A stretch of DNA of 64,000 nucleotides from Terriglobales bacterium (GTDB lineage: Bacteria > Acidobacteriota > Terriglobia > Terriglobales > Acidobacteriaceae). The translations under genes and the position numbers were made by a program. The DNA lies in contig JAOAPE010000005.1 in the NCBI GenBank assembly GCA_025462725.1, positions 62,001-126,000 on the forward strand, written 5' to 3'. Each line of letters begins with the position of its first letter. The first letter of the stretch is position 1. The notes beneath the pieces were generated by a model. It saw only the letters and a program-made list of their open reading frames with translations. It was not told where the DNA came from and searched no databases. Positions 27,830 through 37,742 of the stretch are shown one piece after another.

Positions 27830-28256
27830 GCAGGCGGACTGGACGGTCGCTGCCGCTCACGTGAACGCTGGCTCTGCCAGGCCGTACGAGAGCGGGGGAG
27901 GAAAGTCCGAACTCCGCAGAGCAATGTGCCGGATAACGTCCGGGGGGTCGGCTTCAAAGCCGATTTACGGAAAGTGCCACAGAGAATATACCGCCAGAGT
28001 GGAAACACTTCGGTAAGGGTGAAAAGGTGCGGTAAGAGCGCACCGCGCATGCAGTAATGCATGTGGCAGGGCAAACCCCACACGGAGCAAGACCAAATAG
28101 GGAGGGAGTAACGGCTCACGCCGTTACGTGTCTCTGCTCGAGACGCCACAACCTTCGGGTAGGTCGCTGATGATTGGGCCAGCAATGGTCCGGCTAGAGG
28201 AATGACCGTTACTGCGAGAGATCGCAGGAACAAAATTCGGCTTATAGGTCGCTTGC
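27830..28256 (+). ncRNA. rnpB: RNase P RNA, bacterial type A
   Basis: Catalytic RNA of RNase P, which makes the 5' ends of tRNAs. Conserved core elements appear in order: GAGGAAAGTCCGAACTC near 27898 (CR-I), the ACAGAGAA-ATACCGCC region near 27979, GGTAAGGGTGAAA with GGTGCGGTAAGAGCGCACCGC near 28011-28043, TAGAGGAATGACCG near 28195, and ACAAAATTCGGCTTATAG near the 3' end. The termini pair as P1 (27830-27840 with 28246-28256). The CR-V-like strand reads ACAAAATTCGGC rather than the common ACAGAACCCGGC. A -10 box lies upstream and a strong terminator just downstream. Confidence 0.95.
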
Positions 28257-28262
28257 TACTGT

Positions 28263-28301
28263 GCCCTTCCATTCTGAAAAGAGTGGAGGGGCTTCATTTT
28301 T
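28263..28301 (+). terminator. Rho-independent terminator of rnpB
   Basis: A 12-bp stem (GCCCTTCCATTC paired with GAGTGGAGGGGC, with a G-T pair) and TGAAAA loop, followed by TTCATTTTT. It lies 6 nt after the P1 stem and just before the stop of the convergent LolA-like gene. Confidence 0.85.
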
Positions 28302-28308
28302 GTAGGGT

Positions 28309-29142
28309 CTATTTGGATTGGGCGAACTCGTTTACTGGAACACCATTGCGGGGAATCATCACGCGCTGCGTTCGACGAACATTCGCCCGCGATTTCTCGT
28401 GATACGCCGGCACCGGGCTCGGCTCGTCCTGCAACGCCGCGACATCTTCCACCGGACGGAAATCAACATCACGCGAACTGAATCTCACATCGCCGCTGAA
28501 ACGAACTTTCGCGGAAGCTTGCGACGCCGTCCTCAGCCACATGCCATTCACGTAGTTGTACATCAGCGTGACGTGGACATCGTGTATCCACCACGACAGG
28601 TTTTTCGCAGGCTCGCCTTCCACGCGGCGTATCAAGTAGCTGTTTGCATCTACCCAAGCCTTGCCTTCGAGTAGGTCTTTGCTCTCGCGTTTGGGCTTCA
28701 GGCCGAGCACGAAACAACGATTTCCTTGCAGCGTTTCCTCACCCAGTAGCGTGAAGTCGTAATTCTGCGGACTGTAATCGCTCTGGCTGGGGTCTTGCGT
28801 AAGCTCCACTTCTCGCTGTAACGCGTTGCGCACTACCCGCTCGGCGATTCCGCCAGTGCTCTCAGCGATCTTGAATGTCTTCAAATGTGGTGGCAGAAAA
28901 CTTACCAGCGCGGTGACGTTCGTCTTGGGATTCGTCTCTTCCGGCTTGTATATCCGATAATTACGGACCACTTCATAGGCCGTGTGCTGCGCCCGATTCT
29001 GCGCCTGCGCCTGCATCATGCGCGTGACGATCGCATTCACATCAATAGCAGCAGTGCCGCTCGATGCAGCCGCCACTGCGGTCGCTAACAACAACGTTAC
29101 AAAACCGCAGAGAATTCCCGATGTTTTAATGCGAGTCCCCAC
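28309..29142 (-). CDS. Outer-membrane lipoprotein-sorting (LolA-fold) protein
   Basis: 277 residues from a GTG at 29142 (AGGA 9 nt upstream). A signal peptide (1-25) is followed by helix ARMMQAQAQNRAQ-like segments and then a beta-rich LolA/LppX-type half-barrel. Family-like segments are NYDFTLLGEETLQGNRCFVLGL and the WVDANSYLIRRVEGEP strand. Such proteins carry hydrophobic groups (lipoproteins or lipids) across the periplasm. The C-terminal 60 residues look unstructured. It is convergent with rnpB and alone in its unit. Confidence 0.75.
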   Translation of the reverse strand: MGTRIKTSGILCGFVTLLLATAVAAASSGTAAIDVNAIVTRMMQAQAQNRAQHTAYEVVRNYRIYKPEETNPKTNVTALVSFLPPHLKTFKIAESTGGIAERVVRNALQREVELTQDPSQSDYSPQNYDFTLLGEETLQGNRCFVLGLKPKRESKDLLEGKAWVDANSYLIRRVEGEPAKNLSWWIHDVHVTLMYNYVNGMWLRTASQASAKVRFSGDVRFSSRDVDFRPVEDVAALQDEPSPVPAYHEKSRANVRRTQRVMIPRNGVPVNEFAQSK

Positions 29143-29312
29143 AAACTAAGTCCTGCCGTACTTCCCGCCAGAGGTTGGGAGAATTGGCTTTTCGCTACGT
29201 CTTATTAGAAGCCGAAAAGCGGCGCCGGGTGGCGTGAGCGGAAGGTATTTACCGGATTATTACTAACAGAAACTAAGGTGAGCCTACGGCGGAGCCTTAG
29301 AAAATGCGCCCT

Positions 29313-30479
29313 TTAGCTTCTTACTGCCTGTTCATACACGTGCAGGATCTTCTCCACCGAGGCATCCCATGAGAACTTGGCTGCCTGCGTGTAGCCGCGC
29401 TGTTTCAGGACCTCCCGCAGCGGCTGGTCAAGCAACACCCTGTGCAGGGCATGCATGATCTCAAATACATTTTCAGGATTCACCAGCACCGCGGCATTGC
29501 CCACCACTTCCGGCAATGACGAAGTATTTGATGTCACCACCGGGGTCCCGTGCGCCATCGCCTCCAACGGAGGCAATCCGAATCCCTCGTACAACGATGG
29601 GAAAACGAATATCTTCGCCACGTCATAAAAGATCCGCAGAACATCGATCGGAACGAATCCGAGAAATCGCACATCATTCTGCACTGCGCTCTTGATCACC
29701 GTCCGACGCAGATCAGGATGCGACGAGAGGTCGTCCCCGATGATAATGAGCTTCAGGTCAGGAAATTTGTTGTCCTTCTTGAGTTCGCCTTTGAGCGCCG
29801 AAAAGGCCTCGATCAATCGCCCCAAGTTCTTGTGCGGCTTGATCGTTCCCGCATAAAGCAAGAAGGGATAATTCACCTGGTATCGCTCGGCGATGAATTC
29901 GCAGTCTTCCTGAGACGCATGCCCTCTTTGGAATCGCTCGTCAATGGCGTTGTAAGCGACTTCCACTTTGTGGTCGTAGTCAGGGGGCAGTCCCACACCG
30001 AACACACGTTGCATGTCGATCTTCGTCGAGTTCGACACAGCCAATATCTTTGACGCATGCCTCAGCGCGTATCGCGCCATCACCAACCGATACTGGCTCT
30101 GAAACGGAGTCTGCTGCGAGCGTCGCTGCAAGAACGCCAACAGATCATGCACCGTCACCACATACGGACACGGCGAAAACCTCGGCGTCTTATAAAGGTG
30201 AGGGATATGCAGCAGGTCGCAACGATGCTTCTTCACCAATCCGCGAAACGCCAGGTAGCTGCGCGGCGATGCTTGCGGCCATGGATACGGCTGCAATACA
30301 AAATTTTCCGGCAACGGACGTAGTTCCCGCAGCCTGTCAGGCTTTCCGATCAAGATGTACCGATTGCGAGTGGAGTTGGGATCCCCACCGTCGAGGCGCA
30401 CCAACCCGCGGATGATGTTGCGGATGTAAGTGGCAACGCCGAAATCAGTGCCGCCGCGAATGTCCAGCGCGATGTTCAC
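29313..30479 (-). CDS. Glycosyltransferase family 4 (GT-B) enzyme
   Basis: 388 residues. The N-terminal Rossmann domain begins MNIALDIRGGTDFGVATYIRN, and the C-terminal domain has the GT4 E-x7-E type motif in FPSLYEGFGLPPLEAMAHGT and the phosphate-contact Arg/Lys region YAGTIKPHKNLGRLIEAFS. Such enzymes move a sugar from an NDP-sugar to a glycan or lipid with retention, commonly in surface polysaccharide synthesis. It is a solitary gene here, so donor and acceptor are unknown. Confidence 0.92.
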   Translation of the reverse strand: MNIALDIRGGTDFGVATYIRNIIRGLVRLDGGDPNSTRNRYILIGKPDRLRELRPLPENFVLQPYPWPQASPRSYLAFRGLVKKHRCDLLHIPHLYKTPRFSPCPYVVTVHDLLAFLQRRSQQTPFQSQYRLVMARYALRHASKILAVSNSTKIDMQRVFGVGLPPDYDHKVEVAYNAIDERFQRGHASQEDCEFIAERYQVNYPFLLYAGTIKPHKNLGRLIEAFSALKGELKKDNKFPDLKLIIIGDDLSSHPDLRRTVIKSAVQNDVRFLGFVPIDVLRIFYDVAKIFVFPSLYEGFGLPPLEAMAHGTPVVTSNTSSLPEVVGNAAVLVNPENVFEIMHALHRVLLDQPLREVLKQRGYTQAAKFSWDASVEKILHVYEQAVRS

Positions 30480-30518
30480 GCGTTTAGTTTACGGGAAAAG
30501 TAGAGCCGAGCGATGCTG

Positions 30519-31355
30519 CTATCGCGCCCGCCACGTCCAATAATCGCGATAGCACTTGGCAACAAGACTATCGACGGCGGGGCGATTCAATTCGTCCGGC
30601 AACGGTGAGGTTTTTTGTGCGTCCATACACATGCGCTTCAGTTCATCAGCGTGCGAAATCACCTTTTCAAACGGCCAATTACCTTTTCTGATCTCAATCA
30701 GCAAACCGCGCTGAGGGTCCGGCAAAGAGATTTTGCCAGTCTGCATCAGTTCCAGACCTTCATAAAGAATGCGGATAACGTGCATGGCTGCTTTTGTGTC
30801 ATAGCCATGTTTGTCTTCGAGTTCTGGGCGCTGACCCTTTTTCCCTCTTCCCTTTTTCCCCGTCAACCTATCCATCTGATCATCACTGAAATGTATGATC
30901 GCTTCCAAATGAGATTTAGCGAGGAATAGTTCACGACTCGCGACGATCTCACCCCACAACGTCGCGCATACATCCTCTGCGGGCGGAACATTTACCAAAT
31001 TCTCGGCAAACAGGAAATGCATCTTTGTCAGGTTGCCCTTGCATGCAAGATAAGCCCACTTCTGCAAGGAAAATAAAGTGACATCGATGTCATCAGCCGT
31101 GTTGCGGGAATCATTCCCGGCGGTCGACCAAACAAAATGCTGGTGCTCTCGTTGCATTGCACCGGTGCCTAGAATCACTTCTGGCGCTTCGATGTATATG
31201 CCGTAAATATCGTGGTCATCAGTGCCTTCGAGTTTTGCGCCATGCAATTCGGAGCCACCAACGAACAGATGTACGAGGCTTGAGTAATCCGGAAAGCCGG
31301 ACTGCTCAATGTACTGCCGCATTGTCTTAGCTTTGCTTGCAGTGACTGAAGACAT
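30519..31355 (-). CDS. Predicted nucleotidyltransferase (DNA polymerase beta superfamily)
   Basis: 278 residues. The N-terminal nucleotidyltransferase motif is FVGGSELHGAKLEGTDDHDIYG: Gly-Ser followed by an Asp-x-Asp pair after about 12 residues, the metal-binding signature of the superfamily. The C-terminal part is helical (KAAMHVIRILYEGLELMQTG). Its start abuts the glyA stop without any gap, so it is cotranscribed and probably coupled. The substrate is unknown; related proteins include phage-type and RNA-repair-associated transferases. The stretch GKKGRGKKGQRPE is a basic loop that may contact nucleic acid. Confidence 0.8.
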   Translation of the reverse strand: MSSVTASKAKTMRQYIEQSGFPDYSSLVHLFVGGSELHGAKLEGTDDHDIYGIYIEAPEVILGTGAMQREHQHFVWSTAGNDSRNTADDIDVTLFSLQKWAYLACKGNLTKMHFLFAENLVNVPPAEDVCATLWGEIVASRELFLAKSHLEAIIHFSDDQMDRLTGKKGRGKKGQRPELEDKHGYDTKAAMHVIRILYEGLELMQTGKISLPDPQRGLLIEIRKGNWPFEKVISHADELKRMCMDAQKTSPLPDELNRPAVDSLVAKCYRDYWTWRAR

Positions 31356-32639
31356 CTACGCCTTCACCGTCATCTTCGCCCGGCGCTCTGCATACAGCGG
31401 AAATTGCTCGCACAGCTCCACAACCTGCTTGCGTATCCCCGTCAGCTTCTGCGCGTCGGTCCGGTTGTTAAGCGCTTGGCCGATCCACTTTGCAATCTGC
31501 TTCATCTCCGCTTCTTTCATGCCGCGCGTTGTCAGCGCTGGCGAACCAATGCGGATGCCACTCGGCTTCATCGGAGGATTCACGTCGAAGGGGATCGCGT
31601 TCTTGTTCACGGTAATGCCCGCTTCGCCGAGTGCATTCTCCGCTTCGCTGCCCAGCATGCCCTTTGAGAACACGTCAACCAGCATCAAGTGTGTGTCCGT
31701 CCCGCCCGATATAACGCGGAATCCTTCTTCCATCAGCGTTTGCGCCAGCACCTTCGCATTCGCCACCGTCTGCCGCGCGTAGTCCTTAAACTCCGGACGC
31801 AGCGCCTCACCAAAGCACACCGCCTTCGCCGCGATGATGTGCACCAGCGGCCCTCCCTGCGCACCGGGGAAAACGACTTTGTCGATCTCTTTCGCGAACT
31901 CCTGCTTGCTGAGGATCAATCCCGCGCGCGGACCGCGCAGCGTTTTGTGCGTCGTGGTCGTAACGATGTGCGCGTGCGGCACCGGCGAAGGATGCGCGCC
32001 ACCGGCAACCAGTCCGGCGAAGTGCGCCATGTCCACGAGGAAGAGCGCGCCTACTTTGTCCGCGATCTGGCGCATGCGCGGGAAATCAAAGATGCGAGCG
32101 TACGCGCTGCCGCCGCCGATGATCATCTTTGGACGTTCGCGCTCGGCGATCTGTTCCAGCTCGTCATAGTCAATGGTCTCGGTGTCCTTGCGAACCCCGT
32201 AAGGGACCACCTTGTATGTCTTCCCTGAAAAATTTAGCGGATGCCCATGCGTGAGGTGTCCGCCATGCGCAAGGTTCAGCCCCAGGATCGTGTCCCCCGG
32301 CTTCAGCACCGCGGAATACGCTTCCATATTTGCCGACGAGCCGGAGTGCGGCTGCACGTTGGCGTGTTCAGCGCCAAAGAGCTGCTTAGCGCGGTCACGC
32401 GTAAGGTTCTCGATGATGTCGGCGAACTCGCAACCACCGTAGTAGCGTTTGCCCGGATATCCCTCAGCGTATTTGTTGGTAAAGACGGAGCCGGCGGCTT
32501 CGAGCACAGCCTCGCTGACAAAATTTTCTGACGCGATCATCTCTAGTCCTTCATGCTGGCGCAGGACTTCAGCGTCAATGGCGGCGGCAACGTCAGGATC
32601 AGCAGCGGACAATGAGAGGGACATGCGGTTGGTGGACAT
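31356..32639 (-). CDS. glyA: Serine hydroxymethyltransferase
   Basis: PLP enzyme interconverting serine and glycine with tetrahydrofolate, the main source of one-carbon units. 427 residues from the ATG at 32639; a TTG-type upstream extension is not family-like. Visible are [30 protein letters not shown] (substrate site), the HSGSSANM phosphate region and the PLP lysine K232 in [14 protein letters not shown]. The ending [11 protein letters not shown] is typical. It is followed directly by the nucleotidyltransferase gene and is divergent from the RDD protein. Confidence 0.97.
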   Translation of the reverse strand: MSTNRMSLSLSAADPDVAAAIDAEVLRQHEGLEMIASENFVSEAVLEAAGSVFTNKYAEGYPGKRYYGGCEFADIIENLTRDRAKQLFGAEHANVQPHSGSSANMEAYSAVLKPGDTILGLNLAHGGHLTHGHPLNFSGKTYKVVPYGVRKDTETIDYDELEQIAERERPKMIIGGGSAYARIFDFPRMRQIADKVGALFLVDMAHFAGLVAGGAHPSPVPHAHIVTTTTHKTLRGPRAGLILSKQEFAKEIDKVVFPGAQGGPLVHIIAAKAVCFGEALRPEFKDYARQTVANAKVLAQTLMEEGFRVISGGTDTHLMLVDVFSKGMLGSEAENALGEAGITVNKNAIPFDVNPPMKPSGIRIGSPALTTRGMKEAEMKQIAKWIGQALNNRTDAQKLTGIRKQVVELCEQFPLYAERRAKMTVKA

Positions 32640-32745
32640 AGGTAAGAATTTTACAACGCTGGTCGCCAGCAGGCACAAATATGCGCTTTACTCCGCAATG
32701 CGAGTGGAATATGCTGCGCCCAATTCTTGATTCAGGAGACGACCT

Positions 32746-33231
32746 ATGGCCACTGCGGCACCCTCTACCATGCAAACTCCCATTCATTACGCTGGATTCT
32801 GGATCCGCTTTGTAGCTGCCTTTCTTGACAGCGTGATTCTTGGCATTGTCGGCTCTGTGATTGGCGTGTTCTTCGGCGGAGGCATCACTGCCGCGCTGAG
32901 TAAGAGCGGGAACCCCGCGGACGTGAACATTCCTGCCCTAATCGGCGCGCTCGGAACCTATCTACTGATCACCTTCGCTATGCACTTCGTTTACCACGCC
33001 TATTTTGAAAGCTCTGAGAAACAGGCCACCATCGGCAAGATGATATTGGGATTGAAAGTCACAGACGTGAACGGACAGCGCATCTCATTCGGAAGAGCTA
33101 CGGGACGGTTCTTTTCCAAGATCATCTCCGCCATGATCTGCTACATCGGGTTCATCATGGCCGGATTCACTGAGAAGAAACAGGCGCTGCATGACATGCT
33201 CGCCGGCACGCTAGTCGTTTACGGCAAATAG
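32746..33231 (+). CDS. RDD family membrane protein
   Basis: 161 residues. The RDD signature lies in YAGFWIRFVAAFLDSVILGI (Arg then Asp in the first helix), followed by two more hydrophobic segments (about 66-85 and 129-147) and the QATIGKMILGLKVTDVNG loop. RDD proteins are small integral membrane proteins; some act as ion antiporters, most are uncharacterised. Monocistronic, divergent from glyA. Confidence 0.88.
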   Translation: MATAAPSTMQTPIHYAGFWIRFVAAFLDSVILGIVGSVIGVFFGGGITAALSKSGNPADVNIPALIGALGTYLLITFAMHFVYHAYFESSEKQATIGKMILGLKVTDVNGQRISFGRATGRFFSKIISAMICYIGFIMAGFTEKKQALHDMLAGTLVVYGK

Positions 33232-33254
33232 CTGAGCGAACTCCCACTCACGGG

Positions 33255-33284
33255 CACGGCTACTCGCTGTGCCCATTGCATTGC
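33255..33284. repeat. 30-bp direct repeat, left copy
   Basis: Matches 34008-34037 at 28 of 30 positions, with an exact core of 22 bp (33259-33280) beginning GCTACTCGCTGTGCCC. The right copy is the 3' end of the DinB gene; this copy is in non-coding DNA 24 nt past the RDD stop. Together they bracket the gene at 33324-34001. Confidence 0.8.
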
Positions 33285-33323
33285 GGTGAATCGGTCGAGC
33301 AGACAAAGTCAACCAAGAGTCCT

Positions 33324-34001
33324 TCAATCTCTGCCGGCATCTCGAAGTTCTTTGCCTAGGTATTTCGAAAATCTTCTCTTCGCTTCGGCCTGACTGTAGG
33401 TGTGAACGATGTTGCCCTCCGGCAGTTGGATTTCGAAGAGCGTAAACGTTCCCATGTTGCGGCAAACTGAGTGATGAGGTACCTGTCCCGCCACGAGCAG
33501 GTGCTTTGAACTACGCAACCACGCGATTGCAATCACGTTCGCAGTTTGCTCCCAATCGCACCGTAATGTTGGATCGACAACATCGCGCACGAGGGCGGTG
33601 GGATTGACTTCGCGAATCTCGCCCGATTCAAGGTAATAGATGTGAGTCTCGTACGGACCATTTCCTCCAACATTGCTGGTGGTAACCGAAAAAGCTCTCG
33701 AATCGGGCGCCCACATTACTTCAGAGCCGATTCCTTTCCCTATCTGAATTGTTTTCGTAACTGAACGCGAGGCGAGAATCAGAGAAAGATCAGCGCTATA
33801 GCTGGGCCATTGAGTCTTCAGAACATTTAGACCATCGGGCGACTGAATGACCATTGGACGCGAGGGAGAGATATTGTCCCAGACATCAGTGGCGCGAGTG
33901 GAAAACAAGGAATAAGAAGTATGTGCTTTCTTTGAGGAAGCAGCCGAGCCGAGACTGGCGAGGACCAGAAGTGTTGAGCAAAATAGAATACTCGGTTTCA
34001 T
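33324..34001 (-). CDS. Secreted beta-propeller-like protein, unknown function
   Basis: 225 residues from the ATG at 34001; a longer frame to 34061 would overlap the DinB stop. A signal peptide (1-20, LVLASLGSAAS) is followed by strands resembling WD40/TolB-type blades (WAPDSRAFSVTTSNVGG, IAWLRSSKHLLVAGQ) and a C-terminal helix. No catalytic motif. It lies between two copies of a 30-bp direct repeat, so it may have been inserted or duplicated into place. Cysteines are few. Confidence 0.65.
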   Translation of the reverse strand: MKPSILFCSTLLVLASLGSAASSKKAHTSYSLFSTRATDVWDNISPSRPMVIQSPDGLNVLKTQWPSYSADLSLILASRSVTKTIQIGKGIGSEVMWAPDSRAFSVTTSNVGGNGPYETHIYYLESGEIREVNPTALVRDVVDPTLRCDWEQTANVIAIAWLRSSKHLLVAGQVPHHSVCRNMGTFTLFEIQLPEGNIVHTYSQAEAKRRFSKYLGKELRDAGRD

Positions 34002-34007
34002 ATTATT

Positions 34008-34037
34008 CACAGCTACTCGCTGTGCCCATTGCACTGC
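34008..34037. repeat. 30-bp direct repeat, right copy (3' end of DinB gene)
   Basis: The partner of 33255-33284. Here the sequence encodes the last residues of the DinB protein (MQCNGHSE and stop), so this copy is presumably the original. Confidence 0.8.
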
Positions 34038-34552
34038 ATCACGCCAAGAAACTTTGTCCACGGACCTACAGCGTCCCGATATTGATGCGCCATCACCCTT
34101 GATATCTGGTGCAGGTGCGTCAAGTCATGAGCCGCCCAAGTCGCTATCAGCTGTGACAGTGTGACCACGCCCAGCATCTGATGCCGACCCCGCCGCGAAA
34201 AATCATCAGCTTTGAGATTCAGCGCCCGAAGCGCAGCAATATTTTCCGCGCGCAGGCGCGCGAATTCATCCAGCAACTGCGGCAGTGTCTTTCCTATACT
34301 GTCGCGCTCCTGTGCCAACCGATCGAATTTGTCGAACGGAACACTCTCGCCCGACTCCAACAGCCGCTTCGTTCGCGGCATCCAGTCCGTGCGTTCGCCG
34401 TGGATCAGATGGCCCACAACATCAAATGCGCTAAAAGTGTTCTCCCCTTCATTGGGTGACGTCCACGCCTCCGGCAAATCACGCAATAAGGCATTAAGAG
34501 TCGCCGGAGTGCGCTCGAGCAAAGCGATCGTATGTTCCAAATTGTGTTCCAT
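34013..34552 (-). CDS. DinB-family (YfiT-like) four-helix protein
   Basis: 179 residues from the ATG at 34552. DinB/YfiT fold with three putative metal-binding histidines: one in VGHLIHGERTDW and two in WAAHDLTHLHQISR near the C-terminus. Members are metal-dependent hydrolases or thiol-transferases of uncertain substrate (for example bacillithiol transferases). A longer upstream reading is rejected because it crosses the small membrane gene. It ends within a repeat that is duplicated downstream. Confidence 0.88.
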   Translation of the reverse strand: MEHNLEHTIALLERTPATLNALLRDLPEAWTSPNEGENTFSAFDVVGHLIHGERTDWMPRTKRLLESGESVPFDKFDRLAQERDSIGKTLPQLLDEFARLRAENIAALRALNLKADDFSRRGRHQMLGVVTLSQLIATWAAHDLTHLHQISRVMAHQYRDAVGPWTKFLGVMQCNGHSE

Positions 34553-34614
34553 TGATTTCCTCAATTTCGGAAGATGACAATTTGACTGCGCGGTGCAGCT
34601 TAGCGATGCAGGAT

Positions 34615-34782
34615 TTAACTGAATACATGGAACAGCAGCGCCATCGCGGTTGCGGCGACCAAGCCAACTGCGATAAGCAGGGAGAAAAGATACAGCGCCC
34701 ACTTCTCCTCTTCATTTTTCTTCGGCGGCGTGACGCCGAAAAGGATGATGAAACTCCGCAGTAGTTGGATCAGGATAAACAC
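34615..34782 (-). CDS. Small two-helix membrane protein
   Basis: 55 residues from a GTG at 34782, missed by size cutoffs. N-terminal helix MFILIQLLRSFIILFGV, a charged linker PPKKNEEEKWALY and a second helix LFSLLIAVGLVAATAMALLF, ending HVFS. The split between two clean hydrophobic segments and a charged loop in this one frame suggests a real gene. The ribosome site is weak. It sits 62 nt ahead of the DinB start on the same strand. Function unknown. Confidence 0.5.
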   Translation of the reverse strand: MFILIQLLRSFIILFGVTPPKKNEEEKWALYLFSLLIAVGLVAATAMALLFHVFS

Positions 34783-34807
34783 GGCTCAACAATAACATCG
34801 CGACGTT

Positions 34808-35323
34808 TCACTCGCGTGCGGCATCTGGCCCCCACGGCCTGAAACGAGGGATCCAGCGCGGGACGTGAGCACGAAATAAGTCGTACTCGCTGCCGAATGT
34901 TCTCTTCAGCATGGGCTCCTCATACACCATCACCCAAAAATGGAACATGGCCCAAACACCTGCGGCGTACTCGAGTAGGTGAAGGTCTCCCAGCAGCAAC
35001 GCTTCACCTAATACGATCGAACACACGGCCACATACATCGGGTTTCTAACGTAGCGATAAAGGCATTTCACCACCAGGTGACTTGGCGGCGCCACCGGCG
35101 CCGGGGTTCCACAGCCGTCAACGACGAAACGAACAAAAGATTCCACCAATGCGGGAACGGCAAAGGCGATCATTAGTAATCCCACACCGCGTAGTGCAGG
35201 GACTCCTAAGAACGCGGGCCTCAACTCCCACCGCGATATCCAATAGGGAAAAAGACCGGCAATGCTCCCCGGCGCGATCACCAGAAAAAGCGCCGAACCG
35301 AATCCTGCGTAGACCTTTTTCAT
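34808..35323 (-). CDS. Isoprenylcysteine / phospholipid-type membrane methyltransferase
   Basis: 171 residues from the ATG at 35323. About four hydrophobic segments with the family motif LYRYVRNPMYVA (the RNPxY-type motif of ICMT/PEMT methyltransferases) and a C-terminal EEPMLKRTFGSEYDLFRAHVPRWIP that supplies SAM-binding residues. It would methylate a lipid or carboxyl group at the membrane. It begins 22 nt after the stop of the kinase gene and is probably cotranscribed with it. Confidence 0.85.
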   Translation of the reverse strand: MKKVYAGFGSALFLVIAPGSIAGLFPYWISRWELRPAFLGVPALRGVGLLMIAFAVPALVESFVRFVVDGCGTPAPVAPPSHLVVKCLYRYVRNPMYVAVCSIVLGEALLLGDLHLLEYAAGVWAMFHFWVMVYEEPMLKRTFGSEYDLFRAHVPRWIPRFRPWGPDAARE

Positions 35324-35345
35324 GGATCGTTTGCTCTTAGTGCAA

Positions 35346-37742
35346 TTACTGCAATCCGGCTGTCTTGAGCAATTCCGCAAAGTGCGGATCAGACCGTAGG
35401 GAATCGAACGCAAAATCCGCATTCACATGGATCATGCCCGGATCGCGCTCTTGCACCGCTTTATTCAGCCATTCGAATGCGTGCTCTTTGTCGCCCGCTT
35501 GCGCGTAGAATGCCGCTATCAAGGAAGCTGGAGCAAAACCCGCCTTCCTGGCTTGCAACTCCACTTCAACGGCCCGTTTCATCGCGCCCTTCCACCCATC
35601 TTCTCGAAAGCCCTTCTCCAGCGCTGCCCCCGACTCAATCTCGTGTTTGTCGCCCGAAAGCTGACCAGCAATCTTGTACTGCTCAATTGCCTCGGGGTAC
35701 ATCTTCTTTCCCACGTAAGCATTTCCCATGAAAACGTGGACTCTGGAAAACTCAGGATTGTCCGCAGCTACGCGCTTGAGTACCTCCAAAGCGCGGTCAT
35801 ATTGCCTTACATAGGTGTAGCCCCCGCCCAAGCTGGTACTCACGATCGGAGACAACGGATCTAGCTGCTGCGCCCGGATGCTTTCCGCGATCGCTTCTTC
35901 GCCCCTTCCGTTTCTGCCAACGATCGCTTCGGCGAACCACTGGTGTGCTGTCGCATCATTGGGATCGAGTGCCAGCGCCTTTCTGAACTCGGCTTCACCT
36001 TCCGCGAATTTCCATTCGTTCTCTATCAGGTTCGAACCCAGCAATGCATGCGGATGAGCAAGAGTGGGATCCAATTCCAAAGCCTTGCGCGCGGCCGCAT
36101 TCCCCTTGGGAACCGAATCTTGGGGATCTCCGCCATAGCCCGGCCATACCGAATAGGCATCCGCTAAGCCGGAATAGGCCATTGCGTATCCGGGGTCTTT
36201 GCCGATCGCCTGATTGAAATACGAAACCGCCTTTGCGATATCTGTATTTGTGCGCTTGTTCCAGTAATATCGGCCCTTGAGATACAGCGCATAAGCCTCG
36301 GAATCCTGCGTTCCCTGCTTCGTGACCTTTTGCATCTCCGACCCACTCATTTTGGATCGCAGCTTTTCTGCAATGTCCGATGCGATTTGCTGTTGCAGTG
36401 AGATGAGGTCTGTTGCCTTGCGCGTGTACTGCTCGCCCCACAACTGCGTATTGTCGCTGACGTTCGTCAATTCGGCGCTTACGTTGATATCGTCTCCGCG
36501 TTGCGTGATGCGCCCGGTTAGCAGCGCCGTCACACCGAGTTCACTGCCAATCTTCTGGATATCAATGTCCTTCCCTTTGTAGCGAAAGACAGAATTACGG
36601 GATTTCACCTTGAGTTGCGGCACGTGTGCCAGGCCGTTAATGAGGGAATCGGTGAGTCCGTCGCCCATGAAATCGGTCTCCGCATTGCCGCCGACACTCG
36701 TAAACGGCAACACCGCGATCGAATCAATCGCAGTCGCAGAAGGTTTCAGCAGAAACTTCGCTCCCACTGCGGTGATTGCAAGAACCGCTACCGCGGCTAT
36801 CGCTATCCATGCCAAGTTCTTCGATCTCGCGCGCTTTTGCGGAACCGTCGCAGCGACATTTTTTCCGGACTCCGTCTCCCGCTTCAGTCGCTTCAGTTGC
36901 GCGCGCAACTCCGCAGCCGACTGGCAACGCTCGTCGCGGTCCTTCTCCAGCGTGTGTTCAATGATGCGGTCCAATTCGGGTGGCACTGCCGGATTCACCC
37001 TCCCCGGTAGCACTGGCGCTTTGTGCAGGATCGCATCCGCAATTGCGATTCCCGTTTTCCCCGTGAACGCGCGCGTCCCCGTCGCCATCTCGTAAATCAC
37101 TGCGCCCAGCGAGAAGATGTCGCTGCGCGCATCGAGCTCTTCACCATGCGCCTGCTCGGGTGACATGTATCCCATCGTACCCATCGTGCTGCCTGGACTA
37201 GTCAGATCTCCCGGACTTCCCGTCATCGTCGCAATATCAGGAGACGGCGTCAGCGCATTCTTCCCACTATTGCTCTCAAGCTTCGCCAGCCCGAAATCCA
37301 TCACCTTCGCTTGATTGCGTTGCGTGATGAAAATGTTGGACGGCTTAATGTCGCGATGGACAATCCCTTTGCTGTGCGCCGCGTCGAGCGCGTCTGCAAT
37401 TTGGATAGACCAATCCAGCAACGTCTCGATGGGCAGCGGTTTTCCAGCCAGGCGATGGTCAAGGGTTTGCCCCTCGAGCAGTTCCATGGCGATAAAAGAT
37501 TTTCCGTCCTGCTCACCTATGTCGAACAGCGTGCAAATATTGGGATGGTTCAACGCGGATGCAGCCTGCGCCTCGCGCTGGAAACGCTCGAGTGCCATCG
37601 CACTTTTCGCCAGGTCATCTGGAAGGAATTTCAGCGCGACATGCCGATGAAGCCGCAGGTCTTCCGCTTCATAGACAATGCCCATGCCGCCGCTGCCCAG
37701 TTTGCCCAGTATCCGGTAATGGGAGATCGTCTGCCCTATCAC
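35346..37742 (-). CDS. Serine/threonine protein kinase with TolB-like and TPR domains
   Basis: 798 residues from a GTG at 37742 (family members usually open with [11 protein letters not shown]; an ATG at 37790 is an alternative). The Hanks-type kinase spans about 8-270: [13 protein letters not shown], the ATP Lys in [14 protein letters not shown], and DFGLA. One membrane helix (about 313-335) follows a Lys/Arg-rich segment, then a TolB/adenylate-cyclase-type domain ([20 protein letters not shown]), then TPR repeats to the end. A sensor kinase with an extracytoplasmic half is likely. This modular type is abundant in acidobacteria. Confidence 0.93.
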   Translation of the reverse strand: MIGQTISHYRILGKLGSGGMGIVYEAEDLRLHRHVALKFLPDDLAKSAMALERFQREAQAASALNHPNICTLFDIGEQDGKSFIAMELLEGQTLDHRLAGKPLPIETLLDWSIQIADALDAAHSKGIVHRDIKPSNIFITQRNQAKVMDFGLAKLESNSGKNALTPSPDIATMTGSPGDLTSPGSTMGTMGYMSPEQAHGEELDARSDIFSLGAVIYEMATGTRAFTGKTGIAIADAILHKAPVLPGRVNPAVPPELDRIIEHTLEKDRDERCQSAAELRAQLKRLKRETESGKNVAATVPQKRARSKNLAWIAIAAVAVLAITAVGAKFLLKPSATAIDSIAVLPFTSVGGNAETDFMGDGLTDSLINGLAHVPQLKVKSRNSVFRYKGKDIDIQKIGSELGVTALLTGRITQRGDDINVSAELTNVSDNTQLWGEQYTRKATDLISLQQQIASDIAEKLRSKMSGSEMQKVTKQGTQDSEAYALYLKGRYYWNKRTNTDIAKAVSYFNQAIGKDPGYAMAYSGLADAYSVWPGYGGDPQDSVPKGNAAARKALELDPTLAHPHALLGSNLIENEWKFAEGEAEFRKALALDPNDATAHQWFAEAIVGRNGRGEEAIAESIRAQQLDPLSPIVSTSLGGGYTYVRQYDRALEVLKRVAADNPEFSRVHVFMGNAYVGKKMYPEAIEQYKIAGQLSGDKHEIESGAALEKGFREDGWKGAMKRAVEVELQARKAGFAPASLIAAFYAQAGDKEHAFEWLNKAVQERDPGMIHVNADFAFDSLRSDPHFAELLKTAGLQ

